Part shown: positions 56,701-64,000 of the stretch, piece by piece | Layout of the letters: every line of letters begins with the position of its first letter | How positions within the stretch are numbered: the first letter of the stretch is position 1 | DNA from: Euleptes europaea | Taxonomy: Eukaryota; Chordata; Lepidosauria; Squamata; Sphaerodactylidae | DNA: 64,000 nt | NCBI RefSeq assembly: GCF_029931775.1 | Contig: NC_079332.1 | Span: forward strand, 4,339,970 to 4,403,969 | Direction: 5' to 3' | Made by a program: the position numbers and the translations under genes | Notes under the pieces: generated by a model | Database searches by the model: none | What the model was told of the DNA's origin: nothing | Seen by the model: only the letters and a program-made list of their open reading frames with translations

Positions 56701-59700
56701 TATTTGGGAATTCCAACAGCTGCTGTTCGGGAGAACGACGACGGCTTTCTACAACACTTCACAAAAGTTTACTTTTTTCTTCTGGGATGGGTTCAGCAAG
56801 AGGCAGAGGCATCTCTATCACTGGGAGCAGATTACCCAACGGACTCTCTAATTTCTTCTAGAAATGTCCTGGGACGGGGGTAACTCTTACTAAATACGGG
56901 GAAAGGGCCAGAGTTATGAGTGGAAATGAACCACGAGGATGCCTTCAGCAGGCCACAGGTTTTGCACAAGAGGCCTGCCGTCATGTTTTCGTGCAGTGGT
57001 TTGGGATGCAGAATTAAAAGGCCTTTGGGCTTCAGATTTAAAGGGAACAGAAGCCTCTTGCAGCCCGGCTGGTAGCTCGAAGTTGCCAGCGCTAACCGCA
57101 GATGACAGTGAACTATGACACAAACAAACAGCGGCTAATAAGCTACCAAACTCAGAGGTTCACCTCCGTTAGCAGCAGAGGACAAGAACAGGCAAGTCAG
57201 AAAAGCTCACGACGACACCGGCTTCGCCCTAGTTGGTTTTTAGAAAACGTTTCATTCTGAAATGGTGAAATTTGTTCAACTCCCAGAAAGTCAACGAACC
57301 CCAAAGCGCCCGATCCAGTGTCTGAATTCTTGGGCCATTTCCAACAATGACAAAATTTGTGTTTACATAAATGAACACATGAAGCTGCCTTATATTGAAT
57401 CAGACCCTTGGTCCATCTAAGTCAGTATTGTCTACTCAGGCCGGCAGCAGCTCTCCAGGGTCTCAGGCAGGGGTCTTTCACATCACCTACTCGCCTAGTC
57501 CCTTTAACTGGAGATGCCGGGGATTGAACCTGGGACCTTCTGCATGCCAAGAAGATACTCTACCACTGAGCCATGGCCCCACCCCAAATGCCTGTCCCAA
57601 AAGGACAGTATACAAAAATGAAGGCTCACTATCTAAGATAGCAGCAGCAGAGATGACAGGAAGAGATGTGAGGGTTTAGCCGCATGCCTGTTTGGGTTTG
57701 AGGCGGAGGATTTTATTTGCAGAAGAAGCAAAAGGGTTGTCGATGGACCACGCATCGCCGTCCCTGACACACCGCTAAGCCGATGCCGTCCTGGGTACGG
57801 AACTGGGCATGGCGCTGACGGCTCCTCTCGCTGGCTTTCCCCAAAGAAGCTGCAGGTGCCGAGCCTGTCTCAGCAGCAGCCGGGACGGCAATCATATTCC
57901 CTCCCTGCCCTGTCATCTTTAGGAGACATAAAAAGACCTTTGGAGCAGTGGCGTCTGATCTGGAGAACGGGGTTTGGTTCCCCACTCCTCCACATGAGCG
58001 GCGGAAGCTAATCTGGTGAACGGGATTTGTTTCCCCGCTCCTACACACGAAGCCAGCTTGGTAACCTTGGGCTAGTCTCAGTTCTCTCAGCCTCACCTAC
58101 CTCACAGGATGTCTGTTGTGGGGAGGGGGAGGGGGATTATAAGACGGTTTGATTCTCCCTTAAGTGGCAGAGAAAGTCAGCATCTAAAAAACAAACTCTT
58201 CTTCTTCTTCTGGAACTTCAGACAGCCACTGTCCTCGAACATATTTTAGCACCGACCCTACCTGATAAGATTGTCATTAGATTTTTTTTTTGATACTCAC
58301 TCACGGCTTTGGATATTTTGACTCTAACCTTACTGTACTCATGCTGAATTTATGCTTAACCACTCCAAAAAGTATTTGCTGAGTAGCCGTTTTTAAATTT
58401 TAAGAAATAAGATGTTTAAAGTGCCCTTAACCTGCCGGGGGAGGGAAGGCAGCATGGTTATAGCCCAATCTCGTCAGATCTCGGAAGCTAAGCAGGGTCA
58501 GCCATTTGTTAGTATTTGGATGGGGGACCACCAAGGAATACCAGGGTTGTGATGCAGAGGAAGGCACTGGCAAACCACCTCTGTGAAGTCTCTTGCCTTG
58601 CAAACCCCAGAAGGGGTCGCCATAAGTCAGCTGCAAGACTTGGCAGCGCTTTACACACATAACACACAATCGCAGACCAAACGGACAACTCCAATAGCAT
58701 GCTGTTTTTGATCCACCATAACCAATTTGCCAGTGAATACGGTTCTACGTAACCCCGCCTGATTCCTTCACGCCACTCTCTCCACCTTCGGCAATTTGAA
58801 CATACACCAGACCAGTGGCTTTGCAGGATCAGCGAACATCGAGGGCTCTGTGAAGGTGGAAGCTGAGTAAAGGCAGATGGTTCGGTTTAAACCTGGGTCT
58901 GCTCAAATCTCTTATAAACCAGAGGACTGGGAAGGGGGGAAATTCAGAACAAAAGAGGGAGTGCAAGAGGGCATGGTCCACAGAAGCCTCCTGCTGCCTG
59001 CGATTCTATCACCTCCAGCATCTGTTCTCCTAGGTGCTTTTATCCCCAGTCAATTTCCAGTCAACAAATGAGACTGGCGAGGGGAAAACGGCACAGGGAA
59101 AGAGGAAACAAAAAGCACTGGGAGAATCCACGTTGGCTACACAGCACCTTTTCCCCGCATGCCCATTTTGCTTTGAAAAACCGTACACCTTGCTGCTCGG
59201 TTTGTAATTGGAGCAGGTCTGGGTTTGAACCAGTGTTGCCATCACGCCTCGTTGGAGCCTCACGAGCTCTCGGCTTCCAGAATACGCGTCAGGCGGTGAG
59301 TATAAAAGCCCCAGGACCGGAGCGGGTAGAGAAGCTCACTTGCTGCTGCGGAGCCCCTCCGGGGGCCATCATTCTGGATTGAAGATGGCTAGAGAGAGCT
59401 GTGACAGATTGCACAGCACCACGGGACACCGTCCCTGCCAGGCGGCGTGACAGTCTTAACTACTCCAGAAAGATGGAAGGGGGAAAGCGCAGGGCTACGC
59501 CTCGGCTCTTAATTATAGGCTCGCGACACAATTCACGAGAGCTCGGGCTGAAATGAACATGGCTAATCTTTTAAGGTGCTGCTGGACTTTTGCTGCGTTT
59601 TGCGACGTCAGACTAACGGGGCTACCCCTCGGCGACTGCTCTTGGCCTGTCAGGATTCTGATTTTTCAAAAATAAAAAAAGGGCTTCAGTCGTACAGAAG

Positions 59701-60080
59701 GGGAGCAGGATTGAACACTGTGCCCCACTTCCCAGATTCAGGAAAACTGAGCGAGTCTAGCTGTTTTTTGGGCATGCACCTCAGAACTCCACCTTGTAAA
59801 CACGATCAGGCACTGCACTGTACCCACCGACGTCCTACAGATTTAGGCTTCCAGCAGACCCCAAAGCCACATCCTAGAAACGAAACGTTCCCATTCCCAA
59901 TTAGCACAGAATATTGTCCTTTATTTCGAAAAGCTTACCGTTGCTGTAGGCGTAGGGCGATTCCGACGCTCCGTCTTGAAGGCTCTCTAGGATTTCTCCC
60001 TTGCCCACGTCGCTGTCTCCCACCAACAAGAACTTGAGCAGATAGTCATAGCTCTTGACCGGACTGCCCTGGGTCCCCAT
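31068..60080 (-). CDS. RAB40C: RAB40C, SOCS-box Rab GTPase, complete coding sequence
   Basis: A Rab-like GTPase that acts as substrate receptor of a Cullin-5/Elongin-B/C ubiquitin ligase. Six coding exons: 60080-59939, 42695-42635, 38706-38646, 37441-37364, 35965-35743 and 31348-31068. All introns are GT-AG and phases agree, giving 281 residues, the human length. Near-identical to human throughout (start [17 protein letters not shown]). The P-loop GDSDVGKG (21-28) has Gly where most Rabs have Ser/Thr. DTSGQGRF is the switch II DxxGQ. GNRLHL stands at the usual NKxD position. The SOCS box begins at about 190 ([15 protein letters not shown]) and includes LIDKLPLP, the Cullin-5 box. The C-terminus CKIS is a prenylation-type end. 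The ATG context (AGGATGG) is strong. Introns are large: intron 1 is 17.2 kb and holds most SINEs of the right half. Confidence 0.98.
31955..32258 (-). mobile_element. tRNA-derived SINE (family A)
   Basis: Full-length minus copy in RAB40C intron 5. Confidence 0.88.
32259..33540. other. RAB40C intron 5, unique DNA
   Basis: No exon, RNA gene or complete repeat recognised. 32455-32475 contains a scrap reminiscent of a CR1/SINE end (CTGATCCAACAGGGCTGTTC). Confidence 0.4.
33541..33560 (-). promoter_or_regulatory. CTCF-like motif
   Basis: The minus strand reads GCCACCAGAAGAGGGCACTA, a close match to the CTCF consensus; it lies in unique DNA of RAB40C intron 5. Confidence 0.6.
33784..34322. repeat. 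inverted duplication (palindrome) containing two family B SINEs tail to tail
   Basis: Left arm 33784-34050, right arm 34055-34322. Each arm holds a tRNA-Ala-like SINE (33847-34055 plus, 34056-34266 minus). The arms extend outward into non-SINE sequence: ATCAGCATGCAG pairs with the reverse of CTGTATGCTGAT, and CCAGATTGAAAGTCATCT with the reverse of AGATGACTTTAAATCTGG. So one segment was duplicated in inverted form. Confidence 0.85.
34655..34942 (-). mobile_element. RTE-BovB LINE 3' end
   Basis: Minus-strand translation [20 protein letters not shown] and [13 protein letters not shown], with the (AC)n tail as GTGTGTGTG at 34656. 5'-truncated. Confidence 0.88.
34965..35575 (+). mobile_element. 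possible LINE (L1-like) 3' UTR
   Basis: A/T-rich block ending in TCTGTCTTTCCCCCTCC, then TTATTAAAAAAATCAATAAT and a run of A. L1-like composition only; class uncertain. Confidence 0.35.
35743..35965 (-). CDS. RAB40C: RAB40C coding exon 5
   Basis: 223 bp: [16 protein letters not shown] onward to MEKIWRPNR plus one base. Acceptor TTTTTACAAAG, donor GTGAGC. Confidence 0.97.
36427..36725 (-). mobile_element. tRNA-derived SINE (family A)
   Basis: Full-length minus copy in RAB40C intron 4. Confidence 0.88.
37364..37441 (-). CDS. RAB40C: RAB40C coding exon 4
   Basis: 78 bp, phase 0: [15 protein letters not shown] onward to EIDE. Donor GTAAGG. Confidence 0.97.
37966..38300 (-). mobile_element. CR1 LINE 3' end
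   Basis: AGATCACAGAATCAAAGAGT, GGGTCATCTAGTCCAACC, CCTCCAGGGAAGGAGCGC, ending TTTCAACCCGTTGTTG. In RAB40C intron 3. Confidence 0.85.
38646..38706 (-). CDS. RAB40C: RAB40C coding exon 3
   Basis: 61 bp: completes Trp, then [20 protein letters not shown]. Donor GTAAAT. Confidence 0.97.
38826..39128 (+). mobile_element. tRNA-derived SINE (family C)
   Basis: Complete copy from GAGCCCCGTGGTGCAGAGTG to ACCTTTACCTTACC. Confidence 0.88.
39129..40216. other. RAB40C intron 2, unique DNA
   Basis: A 152-codon open frame (39675-40133) has no recognisable domain; the region is otherwise featureless. Confidence 0.4.
40217..40437 (-). mobile_element. tRNA-Ala-like SINE (family B)
   Basis: From GAACATATATGAAGCTGCC to CACTGAGCCACAGCCCCTG. 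Confidence 0.85.
40521..40790 (+). mobile_element. chimeric SINE: tRNA head, 5S-like middle, BovB-like tail
   Basis: 40521-40646 is the tRNA-derived head (GTGCAGTGGTTAAGGTGGTG, box B GGTTTGAATCC, TTAGGCCAGTCACACACTCT). 40648-40700 continues as 5S rRNA sequence (CTAGTATTTGGACGGGAGGC, AATGCCAGGGT). 40730-40790 is the shared tail (GTCGTAAGTCAGCTGTGGCC). Confidence 0.75.
41597..42213. mobile_element. MITE with GGGCNCTTTCAC termini, carrying a nested SINE
   Basis: Left end GGGCACTTTCACACATG (41597), right end reverse complement of GGGCGCTTTCACCC. Internal inverted words TCAATCCATCCACTTTCAAT and ATTGAAAGTGGATTGAATG. A family A SINE with a purine expansion (41679-42066) sits inside, flanked by about 40-bp direct copies of the MITE (41631-41672 and 42085-42127). 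Confidence 0.7.
41679..42066 (-). mobile_element. tRNA-derived SINE (family A) with expanded (GAA/GGA)n tail
   Basis: SINE body about 41770-42066. Its tail (41679-41775) has grown to about 95 bp of GAA/GAG/GAC triplets, which reads as a poly-Glu/poly-Lys open frame but is not coding. Confidence 0.88.
42635..42695 (-). CDS. RAB40C: RAB40C coding exon 2
   Basis: 61 bp: [19 protein letters not shown]. Acceptor TTCGTTGCAG, donor GTGAGT. Confidence 0.97.
43005..43170 (-). mobile_element. old tRNA-derived SINE fragment
   Basis: ACAGCAACCCTGTGAGGGAG and GCACTGGCTCTG on the reverse strand. Strongly diverged. Confidence 0.45.
43333..43540 (-). mobile_element. tRNA-Ala-like SINE (family B)
   Basis: AACACATGGAGCTGCCTTC to TACCACTGAGCCAAAGCC. 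Short internal deletion. Confidence 0.85.
43541..44124. other. RAB40C intron 1, unique DNA
   Basis: No feature recognised. Confidence 0.35.
44125..44755 (+). mobile_element. RTE-BovB LINE, C-terminal reverse transcriptase region
   Basis: The longest BovB copy here. Frames read [72 protein letters not shown]. It has at least two frame shifts and its 3' end is lost near 44755. Confidence 0.88.
45063..45079 (+). promoter_or_regulatory. CTCF-like motif
   Basis: GCCGCTAGATGGTGCTG matches the CTCF core on the plus strand, opposite in direction to the sites at 14631 and 33541. Confidence 0.5.
45127..45412 (-). mobile_element. tRNA-derived SINE (family A)
   Basis: Minus copy; a short piece of the tRNA head is missing. 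Confidence 0.85.
45413..46627. other. RAB40C intron 1; unique DNA plus an unnamed A/T-rich repeat
   Basis: 46330-46620 has short internal duplications (AAAATTTCTAAAATTTCTAG) and looks like a worn interspersed element, but I cannot place it. Confidence 0.35.
46628..46835 (-). mobile_element. tRNA-Ala-like SINE (family B)
   Basis: GAACACACGAAGCTGCCTTC to CACTGAGCCACAG. Confidence 0.87.
47255..47500 (+). mobile_element. CR1 LINE fragment (end of the reverse transcriptase ORF)
   Basis: Reads [20 protein letters not shown] and [16 protein letters not shown], the typical CR1 ORF2 C-terminus. Both sides truncated. Confidence 0.9.
47501..48411. other. RAB40C intron 1; no gene seen
   Basis: 47530-47620 (TTTCTATGCCACCTTTCCAC) resembles another SINE/LINE end; otherwise unique. 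Confidence 0.35.
48412..48628 (-). mobile_element. tRNA-Ala-like SINE (family B)
   Basis: GAACAAATGAAGCTGCCTGA to GCCACGGCCCCTCCC. Confidence 0.87.
48629..50199. other. RAB40C intron 1, unique DNA
   Basis: A 100-codon minus-strand frame (49122-48820) has a hydrophobic segment but no recognisable family, no splice sites supporting it and no conserved neighbours. Poly-A run near 49730. Confidence 0.35.
50200..50705 (+). mobile_element. RTE-BovB LINE 3' end
   Basis: One open frame of 164 codons: [81 protein letters not shown]. The least damaged BovB remnant in the window, but only the C-terminal part. Confidence 0.92.
50706..52186. other. RAB40C intron 1, unique DNA
   Basis: No exon, RNA gene or clear repeat recognised. 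Confidence 0.4.
52187..52485 (-). mobile_element. tRNA-derived SINE (family C)
   Basis: AAAGGTAAAGGTCCCCTGTG to CTCTGCGCCACGGGGCTC. Confidence 0.88.
52486..54305. other. RAB40C intron 1, unique DNA
   Basis: CACAGGTACATTTGTGCA occurs twice near 54145 and 54179 (short duplication). Nothing else recognised. Confidence 0.35.
54306..54527 (-). mobile_element. 5S rRNA-derived SINE
   Basis: TCACAGCTGACTTATGGCAA (tail), then AATACTAGCCCAGGTAGACC and TTCTGAGATCTCACAAGATC, the reverse of the 5S region. Diverged. Confidence 0.82.
54594..54803 (-). mobile_element. tRNA-Ala-like SINE (family B), heavily diverged
   Basis: Same order of words as other copies (TGTAGCCGCCTTATGCC, CTTTCAGATGGCGACGCCGA, ACCACAGCCCCTTCC), but many changes, so an older insertion. 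Confidence 0.65.
55092..55386 (-). mobile_element. tRNA-derived SINE (family C)
   Basis: AAAGGTAAAGTTGGTCCCCT to CTCTGCGCCACGGGGCTC. Confidence 0.88.
55823..56130 (-). mobile_element. tRNA-derived SINE (family A)
   Basis: Full-length minus copy, AAGAAGAAGAAGAAGAGTTG to CACTACACCATGCTGGC. Confidence 0.88.
56131..57369. other. RAB40C intron 1, unique DNA
   Basis: No feature recognised; short open frames only. Confidence 0.4.
57370..57585 (-). mobile_element. tRNA-Ala-like SINE (family B)
   Basis: GAACACATGAAGCTGCCTTA to CCACTGAGCCATGGCCCC. Confidence 0.88.
57935..58211 (+). mobile_element. tRNA-derived SINE (family A), head truncated
   Basis: TTTGGAGCAGTGGCGTCTGA to the CTTCTTCTTCTTC tail. 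Confidence 0.87.
58450..58672 (+). mobile_element. 5S rRNA-derived SINE with BovB-like tail
   Basis: TCTCGTCAGATCTCGGAAGC, AGCAGGGTCA, TTAGTATTTGGATGGGGGAC and AATACCAGGGT follow 5S rRNA. The end GTCGCCATAAGTCAGCTGCA with ACACACATAACACACA resembles the BovB 3' end. The best-preserved 5S SINE here. Confidence 0.9.
58673..59557. other. RAB40C intron 1, unique DNA
   Basis: No feature recognised. Confidence 0.4.
59558..59645 (-). repeat. fragment of the 'GTTAGTCTG' sauropsid repeat
   Basis: TTTTAAGGTGCTGCTGGACT and GTCAGACTAACGGGGCTACC, reverse of the 20256 copy layout. Confidence 0.6.
59939..60080 (-). CDS. RAB40C: RAB40C coding exon 1
   Basis: 142 bp: start codon, P-loop, up to SPYAYSN plus one base of Gly48. 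Donor GTAAGC. Confidence 0.97.
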
Positions 60081-61649
60081 CCTCCCTCTCATTAGTGAAG
60101 AGGTGCAATCCGCATACTAAATGCGCAAGCAGGCTGAGAGGCACGCCAAGACAAGACGAAACTTTCCGAGGCAATCTCGGGCGAATTAGGATAGTTTAAA
60201 ATCCCTCCAAAGGTGGGCAGAAAGCAGAGGTTGACAATTCTTATCCCAGCAGGCCTTCCATCCTTTGCAAAGCAATCTTCTGTCAAAATATGCTTGGATC
60301 CTGAAAGGGAGAAAAAAGAAAAAGGTTGCCTACTTGCTTTGTTTCTTCTAGCTCCTTCTAAATGATCAGGAAGAACATTCACAGTTTAAATTCTTTTGGC
60401 TGCCAAACGCTCAGGGTAAGTGCCAAAGGCTGTACCATTATTCACATGCGTACACAAATAGTAACCGACCCGCAGGCGGGGGTCGGGGGTGGAGGCATAA
60501 GGCCAGTGACGGCAAAAGCACTCCTATAAATCTACCCTTCACCTAGCTCACCTAGCCAGAAAGGATTGGCGTCTTCGATATAAACACGCGCAACAAGGCC
60601 GGCTGGGTGTCAGGATAGCCGCTCCCCGATCAAGGAAGAGATTGTTCCCAGATCAAAGAATTGGGACGCCACCTGCAATGCCACGCTGCAGTTTTAATCC
60701 ACTGAAATTGCTACCTTCTTACACTCTCTTTCAACACCCCCTCCCCTTTCCTCAGTCCACAGGCGTGCATCTCTCTAAAACCACGACGGGAGCACATACG
60801 TTCAGAAAAAGGGATGGCGTCTACTAGATTTCACTTCCTAGATCAATAAAGTGGCTAATCAGAATTCAGAAGACATCAACGTAATGTTAATTCCCTCGCC
60901 CCACCCAATCTTTTTTTCTCTTCCTCCTCTGAAAGTAGAGCACCACAGTTCTGGAAAGAGCGGGTGTGTGCAGGGCAGCAAATTTCCATTAATCCAGTCT
61001 TAACAGACTTCCCTCCCCCTTGCTGTGTTTGCAAGCAGGGCCGTTTGCAAGCAGTCTGAAGGTGAATCGTCCCTAGCCTTTCAAGGCGGGTTTATGAGAG
61101 CCGCGATCGCTGACGTGAATTATAATCTCGCAAATGCAAAAAGGTGGTTCAGGATTACCGAGGAAAAGAACAGTATGCCGTGGCATGCCTCATGCAAGGG
61201 AGAGTATCCAGACATCAGGGGACAGCCATCAGCCACACAAGAAAAGACGTCAGTAAAGGAATAGAGCCAGGACAAATGAAAGGGGTATGTGTGTTGTCTT
61301 GATACAAAGACCAAGATTCCTGATTACCAGAGGAAAAACCTCAGAACCAAGGATCAGGAAGAGGAAAAGAGCAGGAAGATTTAGGAGAGTTCATGGAAGA
61401 CGCTGTCAATGTGCCTTTATAGCCACCTCTTTCTAATCAATGATAAGTCCCTTTCTCCAGCCTTCATCTGTCTATGCACAATTATAAGCAAGATGGGAAT
61501 TCTAACAAACCCTGCTACTTGTCAGTGTGAATCTGGAGAGCGGTCTGGCAAGTGATCGGAGAGCCAAGGAATAAACACATCTAAGATAAGGGCCCTTGTG
61601 AAGCCGCTGGGAGATCATTACGTAAATTAGGTTAAACAAAGCCTGACCC
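60081..61649. other. RAB40C 5' UTR intron, unique DNA
   Basis: A 5' UTR extension of coding exon 1 must begin just right of 60080; the acceptor is not certain. Nothing else recognised. Confidence 0.4.
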
Positions 61650-62070
61650 TAAGTACTGATAGGAAGAAAGTAGATTCCTTTGAAATGTGGTGTTGGAGGA
61701 GAGGGTTACAGATACCGTGGACGGCCAAAACAAAACAAAACACACAAATCAGTGGGTTATAGATCAAATCAAGCCTGAACTGACCCTAGAAGCTAAAATG
61801 ACTAAACTGAGCCTGTCGTAGTTTGGTCACATTATGAGAAGACAAGGATCACTGGAAAAGACTGTCATGCTAGGAAAAGTGGAGGGCAGCAGGAAAAGAG
61901 GAAGACCCAACAAGAGATGGATGGACTCAATAAAGTAAGCCACGGCCCTCAATTTGCAAGATCTGAGCACGGCTGTCAAAGGCAGGACATTTTGGAGGAC
62001 ATTGATTCATAGGGTCGCCATGGGTCCGAAGCGACTTGACGGCACCTAACACACACACACACAAGTATTG
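61650..62070 (+). mobile_element. RTE-BovB LINE 3' end with (AC)n tail
   Basis: TAGGAAGAAAGTAGATTCCT, AATCAAGCCTGAACTGACCC, AAGAGGAAGACCCAACAAGA, GGTCCGAAGCGACTTGACGG, then (AC)n at 62049-62064. Contains stop codons. Confidence 0.9.
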
Positions 62071-62887
62071 GGTCAAGAGTGGGACTCAGACAAATAAACA
62101 GAAGGGGGGCATAAGGAAGGCAAATGAAGGATGATTGGGGGGGCAGAAAGAAGAGACAGCTGTTATTATGGTCTTCCTTCCTGAGGACAGGTTCACCCGC
62201 ACAAACGATCATCACTTGACAGCAACAACATGACTTACATGCATGATGAAAACTGCCCCAGAGGATCACAGCGACCCCTCTAACACAAGGGTGAATTGGG
62301 GCGGGGAGTTCTCACTGCAATTCAAACAGATTACTCGGACAAGACTCTCCACGTTCAGTTTAGGTGTGGGGAGGGGACTCATTTTGACACCCGCACCCAT
62401 TCTGATATTTCGTCCAGTGTATGAGAGGCTCCACGCCGATACGCATAAGACAAACTCAGCTACCACGGCAAAACTACAGACCTGCATGCGAATATGCATA
62501 AACACATAATTTCACAACATCCCCTCTAACGCAGTATTTCTGGAGTAAAACGGACAGGGAAGGAGAAGAGTTTTGCAATATCTCACCAACAAATCACTCA
62601 GGCCCACATTCAGAGTCTGCCACGGTTCTGGTGGAGGAGTAATTTGAACACCAGTCATATTTTCCTTCAAGCATGTGTGTGTGAGTGTGGGGAGGAGGGG
62701 GGGGTAGTGTGTCATGCTGAGCACCCCATCAAATAAGATTTGTAGGCATACATATTTAATACATGCACCATTATAACATGCGTTACATACTGCACAAACA
62801 GATATCTAGAAAAAAACAACAACCACATATAAATATAACAATACTACACCCAGCATACACACACACACAAAAAGGTAAATATATATG
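62071..62887. other. RAB40C first intron, unique DNA with AC-rich patches
   Basis: Short (CA)n runs at 62686 and 62862; no gene. Confidence 0.4.
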
Positions 62888-63395
62888 TGTATTGCACAGA
62901 CAACACACGCATGTGCATCCAGCCCAATCGCATATCCCCTTTCCTCTCCCTGACACGCATGATGCACGTGTGAATCGCCCCCCTCCCCTATATATCTATC
63001 TATATTGCACGGACAACACACACATGCGCATCCAGCCCAATCGCGTACCCCCTTTCCTCTCCCTGACACGCATGATGCACGTGTGAATCGCCCCCCTCCC
63101 CTATATATGTATATTGCGTAGCCCCTCCCTGACACGCATGATGCACGTGTGAATCGCCCCCTCCCCTATATATCTATCTATATTGCACGGACAACACACA
63201 CATGCGCATCCAGCCCAATCGCGTACCCCCTTTCCTCTCCCTGACACGCATGATGCACGTGTGAATCGCCCCCCTCCCCTATATATCCATCCATCCTGCA
63301 CGGACAACACACACATGCGCATCCAGCCCAATCGCGTACCCCCTTTCCTCTCCCTGACACGCATGATGCACGTGTGAATCGCCCCCCTCCCTTAC
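62888..63395. repeat. 112-113 bp minisatellite, about five units
   Basis: The landmark GATGCACGTGTGAATCG occurs at 62961, 63074, 63140, 63252 and 63365, so the period is 112-113 bp with one unit shortened by about 47 bp. The units are over 90% alike. Confidence 0.95.
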
Positions 63396-63559
63396 ACAAA
63401 CGGTAGGAGAAAAAGGGGACGAGGCCTCAAGGGCCGGACTGGGCGTTTGTCTTGGGGGGGGGGAGGGGGGATATTGATGCCTGGGGAGGGGGGTTAAAGG
63501 GAGGCAAAGAGGTGCACCATGGGAAGGAGGGGGGGCAGAAACGTCATTCTTCTCTCGCT

Positions 63560-63960
63560 ACGGAAATGTGGGGGGGGGGAGGGCTGTCAAAAACCTACGA
63601 AGACTTACGGCGCCGCACAGGGACCTCCGCCGCCGCCGCCGCCGTCCGGGACTACGGACCGAGCCCCGCAGGCCGCCGCCTCCTCCCTTCCCTCAGACGC
63701 CGCCCCGACGCCTCACAGGCCACCGCTCCTGCCACTCCAACGCCGCGCCCGCCCTCCCCGCCCGGGGCTCTTCCCTGGTTGGCCGTTCCTTCTCGCCTCC
63801 TCCTCCTCCTCCTCCAATCGGGAACTAGAAAGGAGGCGGGCGGTTTCTCCCCCCCTCCCTCCGCGAAGGGACTACCTCTCCCAGCATACACCGCGCCGCG
63901 CCTCTGCGCCGCGCGGGGCAGGCTGGGCATTGTAGTGCGAGGGCGGCGAAGGATGCCCTG
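63560..63960 (-). promoter_or_regulatory. RAB40C: RAB40C CpG-island promoter with candidate non-coding exon 1
   Basis: CpG-rich block 3.5 kb upstream of the RAB40C ATG. On the minus strand a strong donor GTAAGT lies at 63608-63603, so a non-coding first exon may end at 63609. No TATA box. Two ZNF143/THAP11-like motifs face each other at 63871-63889 and 63918-63936. An unseen gene to the right could share this promoter. Confidence 0.65.
63871..63936. promoter_or_regulatory. inverted pair of ZNF143/THAP11-like motifs
   Basis: ACTACCTCTCCCAGCATAC on the plus strand and ACTACAATGCCCAGCCTGC on the minus strand, 28 bp apart; consensus as I know it is ACTACAnnTCCCAGCATGC. Confidence 0.65.
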
Positions 63961-64000
63961 CGGGTGGGTTTGGGGAGGCCATGGGGTGGGGTGGGAGAGA

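Noticed and set aside
56632-56883. 83-codon plus-strand frame with hydrophobic residues
   Set aside because: No recognisable domain, inside an intron, and no coding-like conservation visible.
57713-57910. Minus-strand frame reading [17 protein letters not shown] onward, ending FCFFCK just before AATAAA
   Set aside because: Looks slightly gene-like (ATG, stop and polyadenylation hexamer), but I cannot link it to any known protein, and a retrocopy claim would need a database match.
58450-58560. 5S rRNA gene
   Set aside because: The 5' part is missing, several internal changes are present and it continues into a LINE-like tail, so it is a SINE.
62760-63400. CRISPR-like array of repeats with spacers
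   Set aside because: The units are contiguous 113-bp minisatellite copies without distinct spacers, in a vertebrate intron.

Overview
The window is vertebrate nuclear DNA, most likely from a squamate reptile (a lizard; a gecko would fit, but I cannot prove it). The evidence is intron-rich genes that match human 16p13.3 genes, CpG-island promoters, and squamate-type repeats: RTE-BovB and CR1 LINE ends, 5S-rRNA-derived SINEs with BovB-like tails, and several high-copy tRNA-derived SINEs.

Four protein genes and one tRNA gene are supported. From left to right: MCRIP2 (minus strand, only the first two coding exons inside the window), a tRNA-Gly(CCC) gene (plus), METTL26 (plus, six coding exons, complete), WFIKKN1 (minus, two exons, complete) and RAB40C (minus, six coding exons over 29 kb, complete, 281 codons). 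From memory, the human order is RAB40C - WFIKKN1 - METTL26 - MCRIP2 with the same relative strands and a tRNA-Gly-CCC gene between METTL26 and MCRIP2. The block is therefore conserved synteny read in reverse. The genes are neighbours rather than a pathway: an ERK/P-body-linked small protein, a putative methyltransferase, a secreted GDF8/GDF11-binding multidomain protein, and a SOCS-box Rab that is a Cullin-5 substrate receptor.

Layout: 1-1.7 kb MCRIP2 5' exons in a CpG island; 1.7-7.1 kb repeats and the tRNA; 7.1-13.3 kb METTL26; 13.3-17.7 kb repeats (foldbacks, two hAT elements); 17.7-21.9 kb WFIKKN1; 22-28 kb mostly unique intergenic DNA; 28.1-31.07 kb probable RAB40C 3' UTR; 31.07-60.08 kb RAB40C coding exons and large introns full of SINEs; 60.1-63.96 kb the first intron, a 113-bp minisatellite and the RAB40C CpG-island promoter.

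The most unusual content is a set of foldback (snap-back) insertions with 85-180 bp arms. Three of them, with unrelated arms, sit at the same point of one small host repeat, each flanked by 12-19 bp direct repeats and followed on one side by a short tail that looks shared. One makes a long potential hairpin inside METTL26 intron 1. A separate inverted duplication at 33.8-34.3 kb includes single-copy flanks. Other points of interest are a SINE that joins a tRNA head, a 5S-like middle and a BovB-like tail, CTCF-like and ZNF143/THAP11-like motifs, and a 26-bp tandem duplication over the METTL26 stop codon. No CRISPR, prokaryotic system or intact viral element is present.
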